From a virus: DNA of 35,716 nucleotides. Location of the stretch: IMG/VR virus record IMGVR_UViG_3300020392_000036, positions 1 through 35,716 of that record. One strand, given 5' to 3'. The notes under the pieces are model-generated. The model ran no database searches, was not told the DNA's origin, and was given only the letters and a program-made list of their open reading frames with translations. The number at the start of each line of letters is the position of its first letter. Position 1 is the first letter of the stretch. The position numbers were made by a program, and so were the translations under genes. Positions 23,397 through 32,700 of this stretch are shown here, piece after piece.

Positions 23397-23997
23397 TGCA
23401 GATAATAGAGCAAAGCTACAACTTAAACCTGGTGCAGTTGGAACTTATCTTACTGGTAATCCTTTACTAGCACCTTTACAACCTCATAGGGGAATTATGT
23501 TTCCTTATCAACCTGACATTACATTTAGTCAAAGTGTAAATTACAGTCCTTATGATATGGCACATACAAATTATACATTTAATGCATATAGAAATACACC
23601 TAGTCCAAGCATACAAATGAATGCACAGTTTGCTAGTGTCACCGAAGAAGAAGGCAGATATACACTTGCTTGTATACATTTTTTACGCAGTATTAGTAAA
23701 ATGTTTTTTGGTATCAAAGATTTAGGAAATAGTCCAAGTTCTGGTACTCCGCCACCTGTTTTAGTTTTTAGTGCATTTGGTGAACACTCATTTAATCTAG
23801 TTCCTGTTGTGATTGAAAGTTTCAGCACTAACTATGATAGTCAGACAGATTTGAAAGATGTAGATGGAACAAATATTCCTGTAATAATGAATATGTTTAT
23901 TGGTTTAAGTATACAGCAAAATCCAGATAGACAAAAGAATGTTTACAGCACACATAGTTTTATTAATGGTAGTATGTACAAAGAAGGATTTATCTAA
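23389..23997 (+). CDS. Baseplate/tail-tube junction protein, gp48/gp54-like
   Basis: The 202-residue protein has a Pro/Tyr/Asn-rich N-terminal half (FPYQPDITFSQSVNYSPYDM), a helix YTLACIHFLRSISKMFFG and a beta-rich C-terminus in which VLVFSAFGEHSF and VVIESFSTNYD precede a final strand set ending FINGSMYKEGFI. The arrangement recalls the C-terminal half of T4 gp48/gp54, the proteins that sit on the hub and start tail-tube polymerisation, but it is shorter (T4: 364 and 320). It overlaps the upstream enzyme by 8 bases and the gp53 gene by 1 base. Position in a baseplate operon supports the role; similarity is weak, so the exact T4 equivalent is uncertain. Confidence 0.5.
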   Translation: MINADNRAKLQLKPGAVGTYLTGNPLLAPLQPHRGIMFPYQPDITFSQSVNYSPYDMAHTNYTFNAYRNTPSPSIQMNAQFASVTEEEGRYTLACIHFLRSISKMFFGIKDLGNSPSSGTPPPVLVFSAFGEHSFNLVPVVIESFSTNYDSQTDLKDVDGTNIPVIMNMFIGLSIQQNPDRQKNVYSTHSFINGSMYKEGFI

Positions 23998-24296
23998 TGC
24001 TAAAGTATCGTAATAGTAGTAACTATGCTAATACAGTTGTGAATAGAAAGTTTTTAGAATTATACAATCCTACTATAACTATTGACAATCTCAGTGACAG
24101 GATTATTTCATTTACGCTACAAGCAAAATATGATAGACGACCAGATTTACTGGCGCAAGACATGTACGGAAACAGCAGACTTTGGTGGGTGTTTACACAC
24201 TATAACAGAGATAAGTTACGAGATCCTGTAATGGATTTCAAAGCAGGGATAGAAATAGAAGCTCCAAAAGAATACAAGCCATCAGGGGTTAACTAA
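23997..24296 (+). CDS. gp53: Baseplate wedge protein gp53
   Basis: The 99-residue protein carries the gp53 core: RRPDLLAQDMYGNSRLWWVF followed by NRDKLRDPVMDFKAG and IEIEAP. This LysM-like wedge protein clamps adjacent wedges around the hub in T4, where it has 196 residues; here only the conserved N-terminal half is present, as is usual in marine relatives. The start codon overlaps the preceding stop (TAATG) and its stop overlaps the next start in the same way. Confidence 0.85.
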   Translation: MLKYRNSSNYANTVVNRKFLELYNPTITIDNLSDRIISFTLQAKYDRRPDLLAQDMYGNSRLWWVFTHYNRDKLRDPVMDFKAGIEIEAPKEYKPSGVN

Positions 24297-27049
24297 TGCC
24301 ACCACCCGGATACAGAGATAAGTTAAAATTTACTGATTACTATCAAGATAACATTCTAAATAGATACGACTCTTACACCTACAAGTGGAAGATGATGATG
24401 GTGCATCCAGATCAAGCACATCGGTTTGAAGAAGTTGCCAAGCCAGATTCTGACAGAGTTGTTGTAATGGCAGAATCAGGTGTAGAAGCAGAAATTAATA
24501 TACAAACTGTAAATCAATCTTTAGTACTAGCATTTAAAGGCAATAGAGACAGAAGTGGCTTAGCCAATATGTTTTCTATGAATTTAGTAGAACCTGGCGG
24601 AGCAACATTTTTCAACAGAATTATACTGGCGGCAAATAGACTAGGAATAGAAAATCATTTGCATGCATGCTACCTATTAGAATTAAAATTTATAGGCTAC
24701 AATCCTGATGGCACAGTTGACGAAGATATGGTTGGTCCATTTTACTATGTTTGTAATATGACTGGTTTAACATTTGATTATGCAGACGGTGCAACATCCT
24801 ATAGAGCTGATCTAATAGAAACACATCAAGAAGCATTTAGACCTCAAATGTTACATTTAAAACAAGACATGGGCACATTCAGTGCAAGTACTTTTGGTGA
24901 ATTTCTTCAAACATTTCAAGAAAGATTAATGGAACAAGAATTGTCTAGAGTCACACAGAGTACGACTATATCATATCCTACTGAATATAAGTTTGATGTT
25001 GACGCCGGCGACGAAGAATGGAAGAGTTGGGCTTTTGGTTCTAGTACCCAAGGTGGCACAAGCACAGACCTTGGAGGCACAAGTGTCACAGGCACTGGTA
25101 AACTTTCATTTACATTTGAAAAAGGAACAGCGGTAAGTGATGCAATTATTGTTGCCTTATTGCACACAGATAATATGAGAAAACTTCCAACTGCAAAAGG
25201 AGGATTTCATAAAGAATCCGCAAACCAAGGTGAAGCTAAAGCATTGACATTTGCAGATTTAAGCAAGTGGTATGTTTTTCGTACAGAAACAAAATATCTA
25301 AAGTATGACTACTTACAAAAACGATATCAAAAAGAAATGACATACAAAATCAAATCGCATGTAGTATCCGAATTAATACACGATCCTTTAAGTTATGATC
25401 AGGTTTTAAAAGATCCTAGTTTGCAGAAACGACGTATTGGTGAAATATTTAAAAAAGGGTTACTAGCAAAAAGATTTGATTATACTTACACAGGTTTAAA
25501 CACAGAAGTCCTAAGCCTAGATGTTAGTTTACAGAATACTTACTTTCAGTTGCAGGCATTAAATCACGGTTATATGACGTCTAGAATTCAAAATGTATCT
25601 CCAGAAGGTGGCCCTACTGAAGAACTTAACATACTACGAGGACAATCAATTAATTTAGCCAATGATATAAACAAATTAAAAAGTGAAGTTAGTAATAAAC
25701 AAAATGAACTAGAGAAACTAAGAGGTACTAGAACAGAACAAGAAATAGCATCAGGATTCAACGAAGGAAGATTTGCAGATTTAGAAAATAGTATTACGAG
25801 AAATAAATTAGAAATTAAACGCTTGGCAGAAAAGAAAGTTGAAACAGATAGACTTTGGAAAGAAGAATATAAAAATTTACCACAAGGTACAGCAAGAGAA
25901 CTTGCTCCGGTATCTAAACGCTACATTACACAGAGTGAATTACTCGGAGGCGCACAACCTGAAGAAACAGATAAAGTTTTACCTTTGACATTTGATGACA
26001 ATCAAATTAAATCTAAAGCTACAGGAGATGCAACACCAGACAGTAAAAATCAAGGTGCTTTTATGTTAGGTGCTGTTGAAATAAATTTAAATTCAATGGC
26101 TGATTTAGTACAGCAAATGATTTCTGTCAGAGGAGATCCTTATTGGCTAGGCGCACCTAAAGGTATGAGAACAAGTACTGAAGGAGCAAACTATGCAACT
26201 GGTGGAGTTCATTACTTTTTAAATATGAATTTTCCAACTTATCCTGATCAAGAATCAGGATTGATGGACGTTGCTGAACAAAACTTTGGCATTATTGGTA
26301 TGTACAGAGTAACAAGAGTAGATGCAACCTACAGTGATGGTCAATTTACAATGACACTACAATCATTTAGAGATGTAAACACCAATGTAGGATTTACTAT
26401 AGATGAACTAATGAGCGGTCGTGTTGCTGATAATACAATTAAAAGTCAAGCAGAAGAATTTAAACAGCAAGATGAAAAAGTTGACAATGGCGATGGTGAA
26501 AACAACGAACCAGTGATAGAAGAATCAACTGGCGATCAATCTGATCTAGGTCCTGTAGATGGATTAAACGGAGGTGCATCTGGTACATACACAGAAGATC
26601 AATCAACTATTGCAGGTGTCAGAAAGCTAGCAGTTGCTTCAGACTTATCACAAATGTTGACAAATGTAGCGGCTGAGACAGGAGTAGACATACAAGTACG
26701 CAGTGGTGGACAAGATGATACAACTGGTAGACCGGGTGGCGCAAGCAGAAGACATGATAATGGACATGCGGCAGATGTTGCGTTGTATGTTGGGACTGGA
26801 TCAAACAGAAGAAGATTACGCAGTGATAGAGCAGAAGATTTACCTTTTATACAATCAGTTTTTGAATCAGCTAGAAAACAAGGTGTAACAGGATTTGGAG
26901 CAGGTAATGGCTATATGGGCAACAATGTTTTCCATTTAGATAATGCGGCTAAGTATGGACAAGGAACTGTAGCTGTCTGGGGAGGATATGCAAAAAAACG
27001 TGTAACAGCTCCGCAGTGGTTACAAACATTTGGGAAAAAACTAGGATGA
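24296..27049 (+). CDS. Large baseplate hub protein with C-terminal M15-type zinc peptidase domain
   Basis: The 917-residue protein begins with about 220 residues that look like a hub subunit (gp27-type position and beta-rich character), a variable region, a coiled coil near 445-480 and 505-530, a second structural domain (FMLGAVEINLNSMADLVQQM; PYWLGAP; FLNMNFPTYP) to about 710, an acidic linker, and a peptidase domain from about 775. That domain has His820-x6-Asp827 in RRHDNGHAADV and His880-x-Asp882 in VFHLDN, matching zinc ligands and catalytic acid of M15 carboxypeptidases/endopeptidases that cut cell-wall peptide. In T4 the wall-cutting lysozyme is part of gp5 instead. The likely role is local peptidoglycan cleavage during DNA injection. 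The hub assignment of the N-terminus is less certain. Confidence 0.65.
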   Translation: MPPPGYRDKLKFTDYYQDNILNRYDSYTYKWKMMMVHPDQAHRFEEVAKPDSDRVVVMAESGVEAEINIQTVNQSLVLAFKGNRDRSGLANMFSMNLVEPGGATFFNRIILAANRLGIENHLHACYLLELKFIGYNPDGTVDEDMVGPFYYVCNMTGLTFDYADGATSYRADLIETHQEAFRPQMLHLKQDMGTFSASTFGEFLQTFQERLMEQELSRVTQSTTISYPTEYKFDVDAGDEEWKSWAFGSSTQGGTSTDLGGTSVTGTGKLSFTFEKGTAVSDAIIVALLHTDNMRKLPTAKGGFHKESANQGEAKALTFADLSKWYVFRTETKYLKYDYLQKRYQKEMTYKIKSHVVSELIHDPLSYDQVLKDPSLQKRRIGEIFKKGLLAKRFDYTYTGLNTEVLSLDVSLQNTYFQLQALNHGYMTSRIQNVSPEGGPTEELNILRGQSINLANDINKLKSEVSNKQNELEKLRGTRTEQEIASGFNEGRFADLENSITRNKLEIKRLAEKKVETDRLWKEEYKNLPQGTARELAPVSKRYITQSELLGGAQPEETDKVLPLTFDDNQIKSKATGDATPDSKNQGAFMLGAVEINLNSMADLVQQMISVRGDPYWLGAPKGMRTSTEGANYATGGVHYFLNMNFPTYPDQESGLMDVAEQNFGIIGMYRVTRVDATYSDGQFTMTLQSFRDVNTNVGFTIDELMSGRVADNTIKSQAEEFKQQDEKVDNGDGENNEPVIEESTGDQSDLGPVDGLNGGASGTYTEDQSTIAGVRKLAVASDLSQMLTNVAAETGVDIQVRSGGQDDTTGRPGGASRRHDNGHAADVALYVGTGSNRRRLRSDRAEDLPFIQSVFESARKQGVTGFGAGNGYMGNNVFHLDNAAKYGQGTVAVWGGYAKKRVTAPQWLQTFGKKLG

Positions 27050-28431
27050 CGGATAACTTAAACAAACAGAGATTTACCACACGAGCACCTAAAGCATTTA
27101 CAGATGAACCTATTGCTGGTTTAAATCCATACAAAGGTGTAAAACTTGCTAAAGTAGTTGATGTAGTAGATGATAGATACGAAGGTTACATGTATGTAGA
27201 TATAATCGGTGGCGGTAGATTAGGCAAAGTCGACAGCAAGGAAGAAAAACAAAAATTTACTAGAGTAAGACGAGCACAACCTTTTGGTGGTTCTTATCAA
27301 GCTAGCGATCACACTAGAAGTTTTGGCATGAGCAGTCAACCACCTGCTCCTGGCACAGAAGTATTGGTTGCATTTACAGGACAAGACCAAGAAGGCATAG
27401 TAATAGGTGTGTTGCCTGATGCAACAAGAAATAGCAGTTATCCTGACAATGCAGTTAGTTTTGTTGATGGTGAACCAAACTCTGCTGGTCCTACATTTGA
27501 TGCTGGAGTGCAAAAAACACAGGATAAGAATGCAAGACCTAGACATCCTCTTGCTGGTGCATTGGGAAAACAAGGTTTAGGACTCGATAGTGTAAGGGGA
27601 CTAAGCAGTAGTAGTGCTAGAAGAGAATCTCCTAGTAATGTATTTGGCTTCAATACACCGACAGGACATAGTTTTGTAATGGATGATGGTACAGTAAAGC
27701 CAAGTGAGTTTAGTAATAGTCCTGATACAGATAGGCAAGCAGGTGACAGTAATCTTGTTAGATTACGCAGTGCTGGTGGTGCTCAAATGCTGTTCAATGA
27801 TACAGCAGGTATAGTATATGTAATCAATCAAGCAGGTAACAGTTGGGTTCAGCTCAGTGCTGATGGTAAAATAGACATTTACAGTAGCGGTGATATCAGT
27901 ATGCACACAGAAAACGATTTAAATTTTCATGTTGGTGGCGATTTTGCACTAGATGCTGATTCAATTAATATAAAAGCAAGAGGCAGTGATGGAATAAAAA
28001 TGGAAACAGCAACAGGTGAAGTAAACTTGCACAGTAACAAAGATATAAAACTTACAACAGATTTAAATTTACATCTAAAAGCTGTTGGCAACAGTAGAAC
28101 TACTGCCGCCTTAATTGATTTGAATGGACCGCCAGCATCAGAAGCAACAAAAACTACAAATAACAACATAAGTGTGAATAGAACTGTAAAACAAAGTATT
28201 ACAGGTAGAGTTCCAGAAGCTGAACCTTGGGGCGGACACACAGAACAGCAAACAAAAATTGCAAGTGCCGCTAGCAGTGATCTTAATTTAGCAGGAAAAG
28301 ATATCGATATAGCTAATATACAAAATAGTAATGAAAGTGCTCCTAATAATCCAAAAAGCAGTACAACACAAACTGGTGGATATGAAAAACCCAACAGAAA
28401 TACCAATCCTAGAAATGGAGGTGCATTTTAA
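27046..28431 (+). CDS. gp5: Baseplate central spike, gp5-like (OB fold and beta-helix needle)
   Basis: The start is ATG 27046-27048, sharing ATGA with the preceding stop, giving 461 residues; a longer frame from 27016 lies inside the hub gene. Residues about 25-125 are an OB-fold gp5 N-terminal domain (VKLAKVVDVVDDRYEGYMYV; GTEVLVAFTGQDQEGIVIGV). No lysozyme domain follows. Residues about 190-370 form a spike/needle region of short repeated strands (HSFVMDDG; VRLRSAGGAQMLFNDTAGIV; GKIDIYSSGDISMHTENDLN) like the gp5 C-terminal beta-helix and VgrG proteins. The wall-cutting activity has apparently moved to the upstream hub protein. The tail end is Asn/Thr/Gly-rich. Confidence 0.8.
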   Translation: MTDNLNKQRFTTRAPKAFTDEPIAGLNPYKGVKLAKVVDVVDDRYEGYMYVDIIGGGRLGKVDSKEEKQKFTRVRRAQPFGGSYQASDHTRSFGMSSQPPAPGTEVLVAFTGQDQEGIVIGVLPDATRNSSYPDNAVSFVDGEPNSAGPTFDAGVQKTQDKNARPRHPLAGALGKQGLGLDSVRGLSSSSARRESPSNVFGFNTPTGHSFVMDDGTVKPSEFSNSPDTDRQAGDSNLVRLRSAGGAQMLFNDTAGIVYVINQAGNSWVQLSADGKIDIYSSGDISMHTENDLNFHVGGDFALDADSINIKARGSDGIKMETATGEVNLHSNKDIKLTTDLNLHLKAVGNSRTTAALIDLNGPPASEATKTTNNNISVNRTVKQSITGRVPEAEPWGGHTEQQTKIASAASSDLNLAGKDIDIANIQNSNESAPNNPKSSTTQTGGYEKPNRNTNPRNGGAF

Positions 28432-29330
28432 TGTCATTAGATACTGTAGCAAGACGTTATCAAACTGTATGGGATGATTTTATTGTACAAAGTCATCACT
28501 TGTATCATACAGAATTAGAAATAGATAGTGTAAATGCAAGTGATGCATGTGAATCAGTTGCACTTAATTTTGCTAGGTATATTGGTTATAACGGTTTTGC
28601 ATATGGTGAAAGCAGTGTTGATACAGGAATAACAGAACAACAAGCATATGACATATGGACGACTGAATTTAACAAGCAACAAAAACTAGTAAAAGATCAA
28701 ATAGAAGCAAATGGCATAAAACGTATTAGCCAAAGTGTTTATGATGGTTTAGTTTTATTAAATTGGGCTACAGGTAAAATATTTTATGTAGATGCAGTAG
28801 AAGGACAGTACAATTTATTACCACATCTAAAAACAAAAGCATATGATACAGTAGCTGATATGATAAAACGCAGTGATATCAACAACGAAAAGTGTATAAA
28901 ATCGGCTACAGTGCTAAGATTAGCAGATTATGGTAAAAATAAAAACAGAACATGGATGAGAACCAACGGCATCTTTAATATGCGTGATCAAAACGAAAAG
29001 AATTTGTTAACAACAAGTGATTTAAGAAAAGCTAGATTTGCTTACTATGCTGAAACACTTAAATTTTTGCCTTTTACACCAGAAGGTATAAAAAGAGACA
29101 TATCAAACAAATACACAAAGTCATTGATTAGACAAGCGTTTACCTTTAGTGGTACAAGTACGTTCACATTGAATAAAGCACCTAGTATGACACCTGTTGA
29201 AAAGCTACAAGTCATCGTTAATGGTGATATAATACAACATTTGTTTGACTTTACAGTAAGTGGAACAACACTGACTGTTACAAAAACACTAACAACTGAT
29301 GATTATATTGAAACTATCATAAAAATATAA
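28431..29330 (+). CDS. Hub-linked protein with GH24 lysozyme-like region
   Basis: The 299-residue protein has a helical segment, ITEQQAYDIWTTEFNKQQKL then RISQSVYDGLVLLNWATGK (about residues 67-125), that follows the pattern of phage GH24 lysozymes (TxxxAxxLLxxDL then fDALVsfxyNiG). A convincing catalytic Glu-8aa-Asp/Cys-5aa-Thr triad is not evident ahead of it, so it may be an inactive structural relative. The last 80 residues are a beta domain (FSGTSTFTLNKAPSMTPVEK). It begins on the last base of the spike gene and sits where T4 has gp5-associated genes. A muramidase role cannot be excluded but is not shown. Confidence 0.5.
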   Translation: MSLDTVARRYQTVWDDFIVQSHHLYHTELEIDSVNASDACESVALNFARYIGYNGFAYGESSVDTGITEQQAYDIWTTEFNKQQKLVKDQIEANGIKRISQSVYDGLVLLNWATGKIFYVDAVEGQYNLLPHLKTKAYDTVADMIKRSDINNEKCIKSATVLRLADYGKNKNRTWMRTNGIFNMRDQNEKNLLTTSDLRKARFAYYAETLKFLPFTPEGIKRDISNKYTKSLIRQAFTFSGTSTFTLNKAPSMTPVEKLQVIVNGDIIQHLFDFTVSGTTLTVTKTLTTDDYIETIIKI

Positions 29331-29349
29331 ACTGTGTAGTTAATTTTGC

Positions 29350-29357
29350 AATAAATA
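29350..29357 (+). promoter_or_regulatory. Late promoter box AATAAATA immediately before gp25
   Basis: AATAAATA in the only sizeable gap (29331-29362) of the baseplate operon. By T4 spacing transcription would begin at about 29363, the A of the gp25 ATG, so the message would have no leader. No ribosome site is visible there. Confidence 0.5.
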
Positions 29358-29362
29358 TTAGT

Positions 29363-29728
29363 ATGGTAACTTATATAGGATATAGCAGTGTGGATCAAAT
29401 AACAGGCAGTAAACGTCTTGAAGATGTTGATCTTGCTAAGAGAGATCTAATGAATCATTTGCAAACACGCAAAGGTGAAAGAGTAATGAATCCAAAGTTT
29501 GGAAGCATACTACCTGAACTAGTATTTGAACCCTTGGATATTACAACACAACAAGATGCACTACAGGATATTACAGAAATTGTAAACAATGATCCTAGAT
29601 GGAAATATATTGAAGCTATACTTAACAAAACAGACGAACATTCTTTAGAAGTTCGTGTTCGATTAGAATACATTGATACAGGAACAGCAGAAGAACTGTT
29701 TCTAACATATACAGGTGAGCAGAACTAA
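29363..29728 (+). CDS. gp25: Baseplate wedge protein gp25
   Basis: The 121-residue protein matches the gp25/GPW family: residues about 30-60 contain NHLQTRKGERVMNPKFGSIL and the family-typical PELVFEPLD, corresponding to TTRKGSRPFDPEFGCDLSDQ in T4. gp25 bridges wedge gp6 and the sheath and helps start sheath assembly. T4 gp25 is 132 residues. The ATG lacks a Shine-Dalgarno sequence and directly follows a late box; translation may therefore be from a leaderless message or coupled to the upstream gene 32 bases away. The stop overlaps the gp6 start. Confidence 0.95.
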   Translation: MVTYIGYSSVDQITGSKRLEDVDLAKRDLMNHLQTRKGERVMNPKFGSILPELVFEPLDITTQQDALQDITEIVNNDPRWKYIEAILNKTDEHSLEVRVRLEYIDTGTAEELFLTYTGEQN

Positions 29729-32700
29729 TGGCACAAGGCGCAAGACAAAGTAGTTTATTTGCCGCAGAAGACTTCAGCGTTGTTTACGAAAGTTTCAGCG
29801 AAGCAAACTTCCAAGCGTATGATTATGAAACCATAAGAAACGCAATGGTGGACTACATAAACAAAAACTATCCAGAAAACTACAATGACTGGATCAACTC
29901 AAGTGAATTTGTAAGTTTAATAGAACTTATGGCTTTTCTAGGTCACAACTTAGCATTTAGAGCAGACCTAGCCAGCAGAGAAAATTATTTAAGCACAGCA
30001 GAACGCAGAGAAAGCGCCTTACGTATTGCTGAATTTTTAGGATATACTCCAACCAGAAATGTAGTTGCTAACGGTTATCTTAAAATAGATAGTGTAAAAA
30101 CAAATGAAAATGTATTTGATGCAAGTGGCCAAAGTTTAGCAAATGTAAGTGTGCAATTTGATGATAGCACAGACCCTAACAGTTATCAAAACTTTTTAAC
30201 AATTATGAATGCAATATTTCAATCTAGCAGTCAGTATGGTTCTCCATTCAGCAAATTTAGCAGTGGTGGTATCACCAATGAAATTTACAGAACAAACAGT
30301 ATTTCAAATATTGCAGTAAGAAATTTTCAAAATTTAGTAAACAATAGAAGTACAACTTTTAGTTTCTACAGTGTAAAAGCAAACACTGCAACAAAAACAC
30401 TTGAAGAGAAAACACCAGATCCGTATGGTGTAGTAGATTTATTGTATAAAAATGATAATAGTGGCAACACCAGTGCTGATACAGGATTTTTTGTAGGTTT
30501 TAAACAAGGCAGTTTAGAATATCAAGACTTTACAATCGACGAAGGCATTTCTAATATTGTGTTGGACATTAATTCTGAAAATGTTGCAAGTGGCAACGTA
30601 TGGGTGCAAACAATAGACGAAGTAGGCACAGTGCAAAAAAGCTGGACAAGAGTAGACAAACAGTTTGGCGCAAATACTATCTTCAATGCGAAAGCAAATA
30701 ATATCAGAGATGTTTATACAATTGCAAGCAGAGAAAATGATCAGATTAGTATTATTTTTGGAGATGGTAACTTTGGTAACATTCCACGTGGTATAATAAG
30801 AGTGTGGTATAGAACTGGATTAAATCTAACTTATTCATTACAACCTAATAATTTTAACAATACAAATTTAACTGTAGAATATGTTGGCAGTGACGGAAAC
30901 AATTATAATGCTACCTTTATTTGCAGTCTTAAAACAAATGTAACAAATGCAAGCGAACGTGAAAGCATTGCTAGTATTAAGGCGAATGCTCCAAGATATT
31001 TTTCTACACAGGATAGAATGGTTACAGCAGATGACTATAGTATTTTTCCTGTGACAGTAAGTGAGAATATTAGCAAGATAAAAAGTATCAATAGAGTACA
31101 CAGCGGACACAGTAGATTTAGAGACATATATGATCCAACAGCAACATACAATGATGCTACACAGTATACAGATGATGGCTACGTATATGAAAACAATGTA
31201 ACAAATAGAAGTCTAATCAGTATGCCTACAACATTGTCAGGCGCACAAATTTATGATTTACATATTAAACCATTGTTAAGTAATCCTGAGCTAAAGAATT
31301 TTTATTATAATAGACAAGGATACTCAAGCACAGGGTATAATGGTCAAAGTGACTTCAATGATACTACAGCAGGTATTACAGTTGTAAATTCAACATTAAA
31401 TGATGAAACAAATGTGTTTCGTTGGAATCAAATTACAAAAGGCGCAAATGGATGCAGTGGATATTTTACCTACAACACAGGCGGAACTGCATATGTGCAA
31501 AGAGTAGGACTTACACAAACCAACAGTTTGAAAAAAGCAAGTCTTAACAGTTTGGTTGAATTTATAAGCACACCATTTAAGACAGGTTATATTAGTGCAA
31601 TTACCAAAGTAGAAGGCGGTACTGGATATACAAGTGCTCCAACTGTTACCATAAGTGGAAGTGGCACAGGCGCTACAGCTACAGCAGTTGTTCAAGCAGG
31701 TGTAGTTGACCACATTGTTGTTAACAACAGCGGAAGTGGATATGATGCAACCACAATTGTCACAATATCAGGTGGAGGAGGTAGCAATGCTACAGCTACT
31801 ACCACAGTTTTAGACGCTCCAACACAATGGGTAAAAATAGATAGACTTTACAAAGACGGAATTGGAGATGATGATAGTGCTGGTGCACCAACAGGTATAG
31901 ACAACACAGGTAAAGGCGCAGTAGTATTAAGTGGCATTATCAATGCAGGTGCAAGAGTCAATAGAATAGTACCTGTCATTAATACAGATTTAGATGCAAC
32001 AACAAAAGCAGATGTTGTTAGCAAAATAAATGCACAAAATAGTTTTGCACTAAGATATGATGCAAATGCACAACAATGGAAAGTAATCGAAACAGCAAAT
32101 ATTCCTGCTAATACTTCAGCAAATAATTTAGCAACACAATGGAGTAGACAGTACGAAGCAGATAATACAAATACTGGCAGAGATAACAGTTGGTTAATTA
32201 GGTTGAATTATAGTTCAACTCAATGGGAAGTGTTGACTAGAAGAACACAGATGGTATTTGGTAGCACACAAAAACTAAAGTTTGGTAATTTAAATTTTAA
32301 TGAAACATTTAGCAGTGAAACGCAAAAACCACAAAGAGATTGTATTAAAGTTTTAAGCATGAATAAAACCACTGATACTAATGCAACTCCATTAGGAAAA
32401 GATTATAAGTTTAACTTGTTTGGATATTTTACATATCAAGATGGTTATACAGATCCTCATAATGTAAGAGTTACAGTAGCTGATCCTGATAATAGTGATT
32501 ATCCTACTGATCCAGAAAGTTTTAACAAAGTACTTGCTGGACAAACAATTAAGTTAGGTACAAAAACAGTTGACGGATTTGAATATACTGTATTTGATAC
32601 TAGTGGATCAACAACTGTAAATGGTAAAGCAAACCTGCACATGCAGTATGACAGAATAAGTGATATCTTTAATTTGATAGATCCGTCAGTGACAAATATT

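Noticed and set aside
27927-28406. 159-codon minus-strand frame resembling a membrane protein
   Set aside because: It is antisense to the spike gene; the hydrophobicity comes from reversed Asn/Lys/Asp codons.
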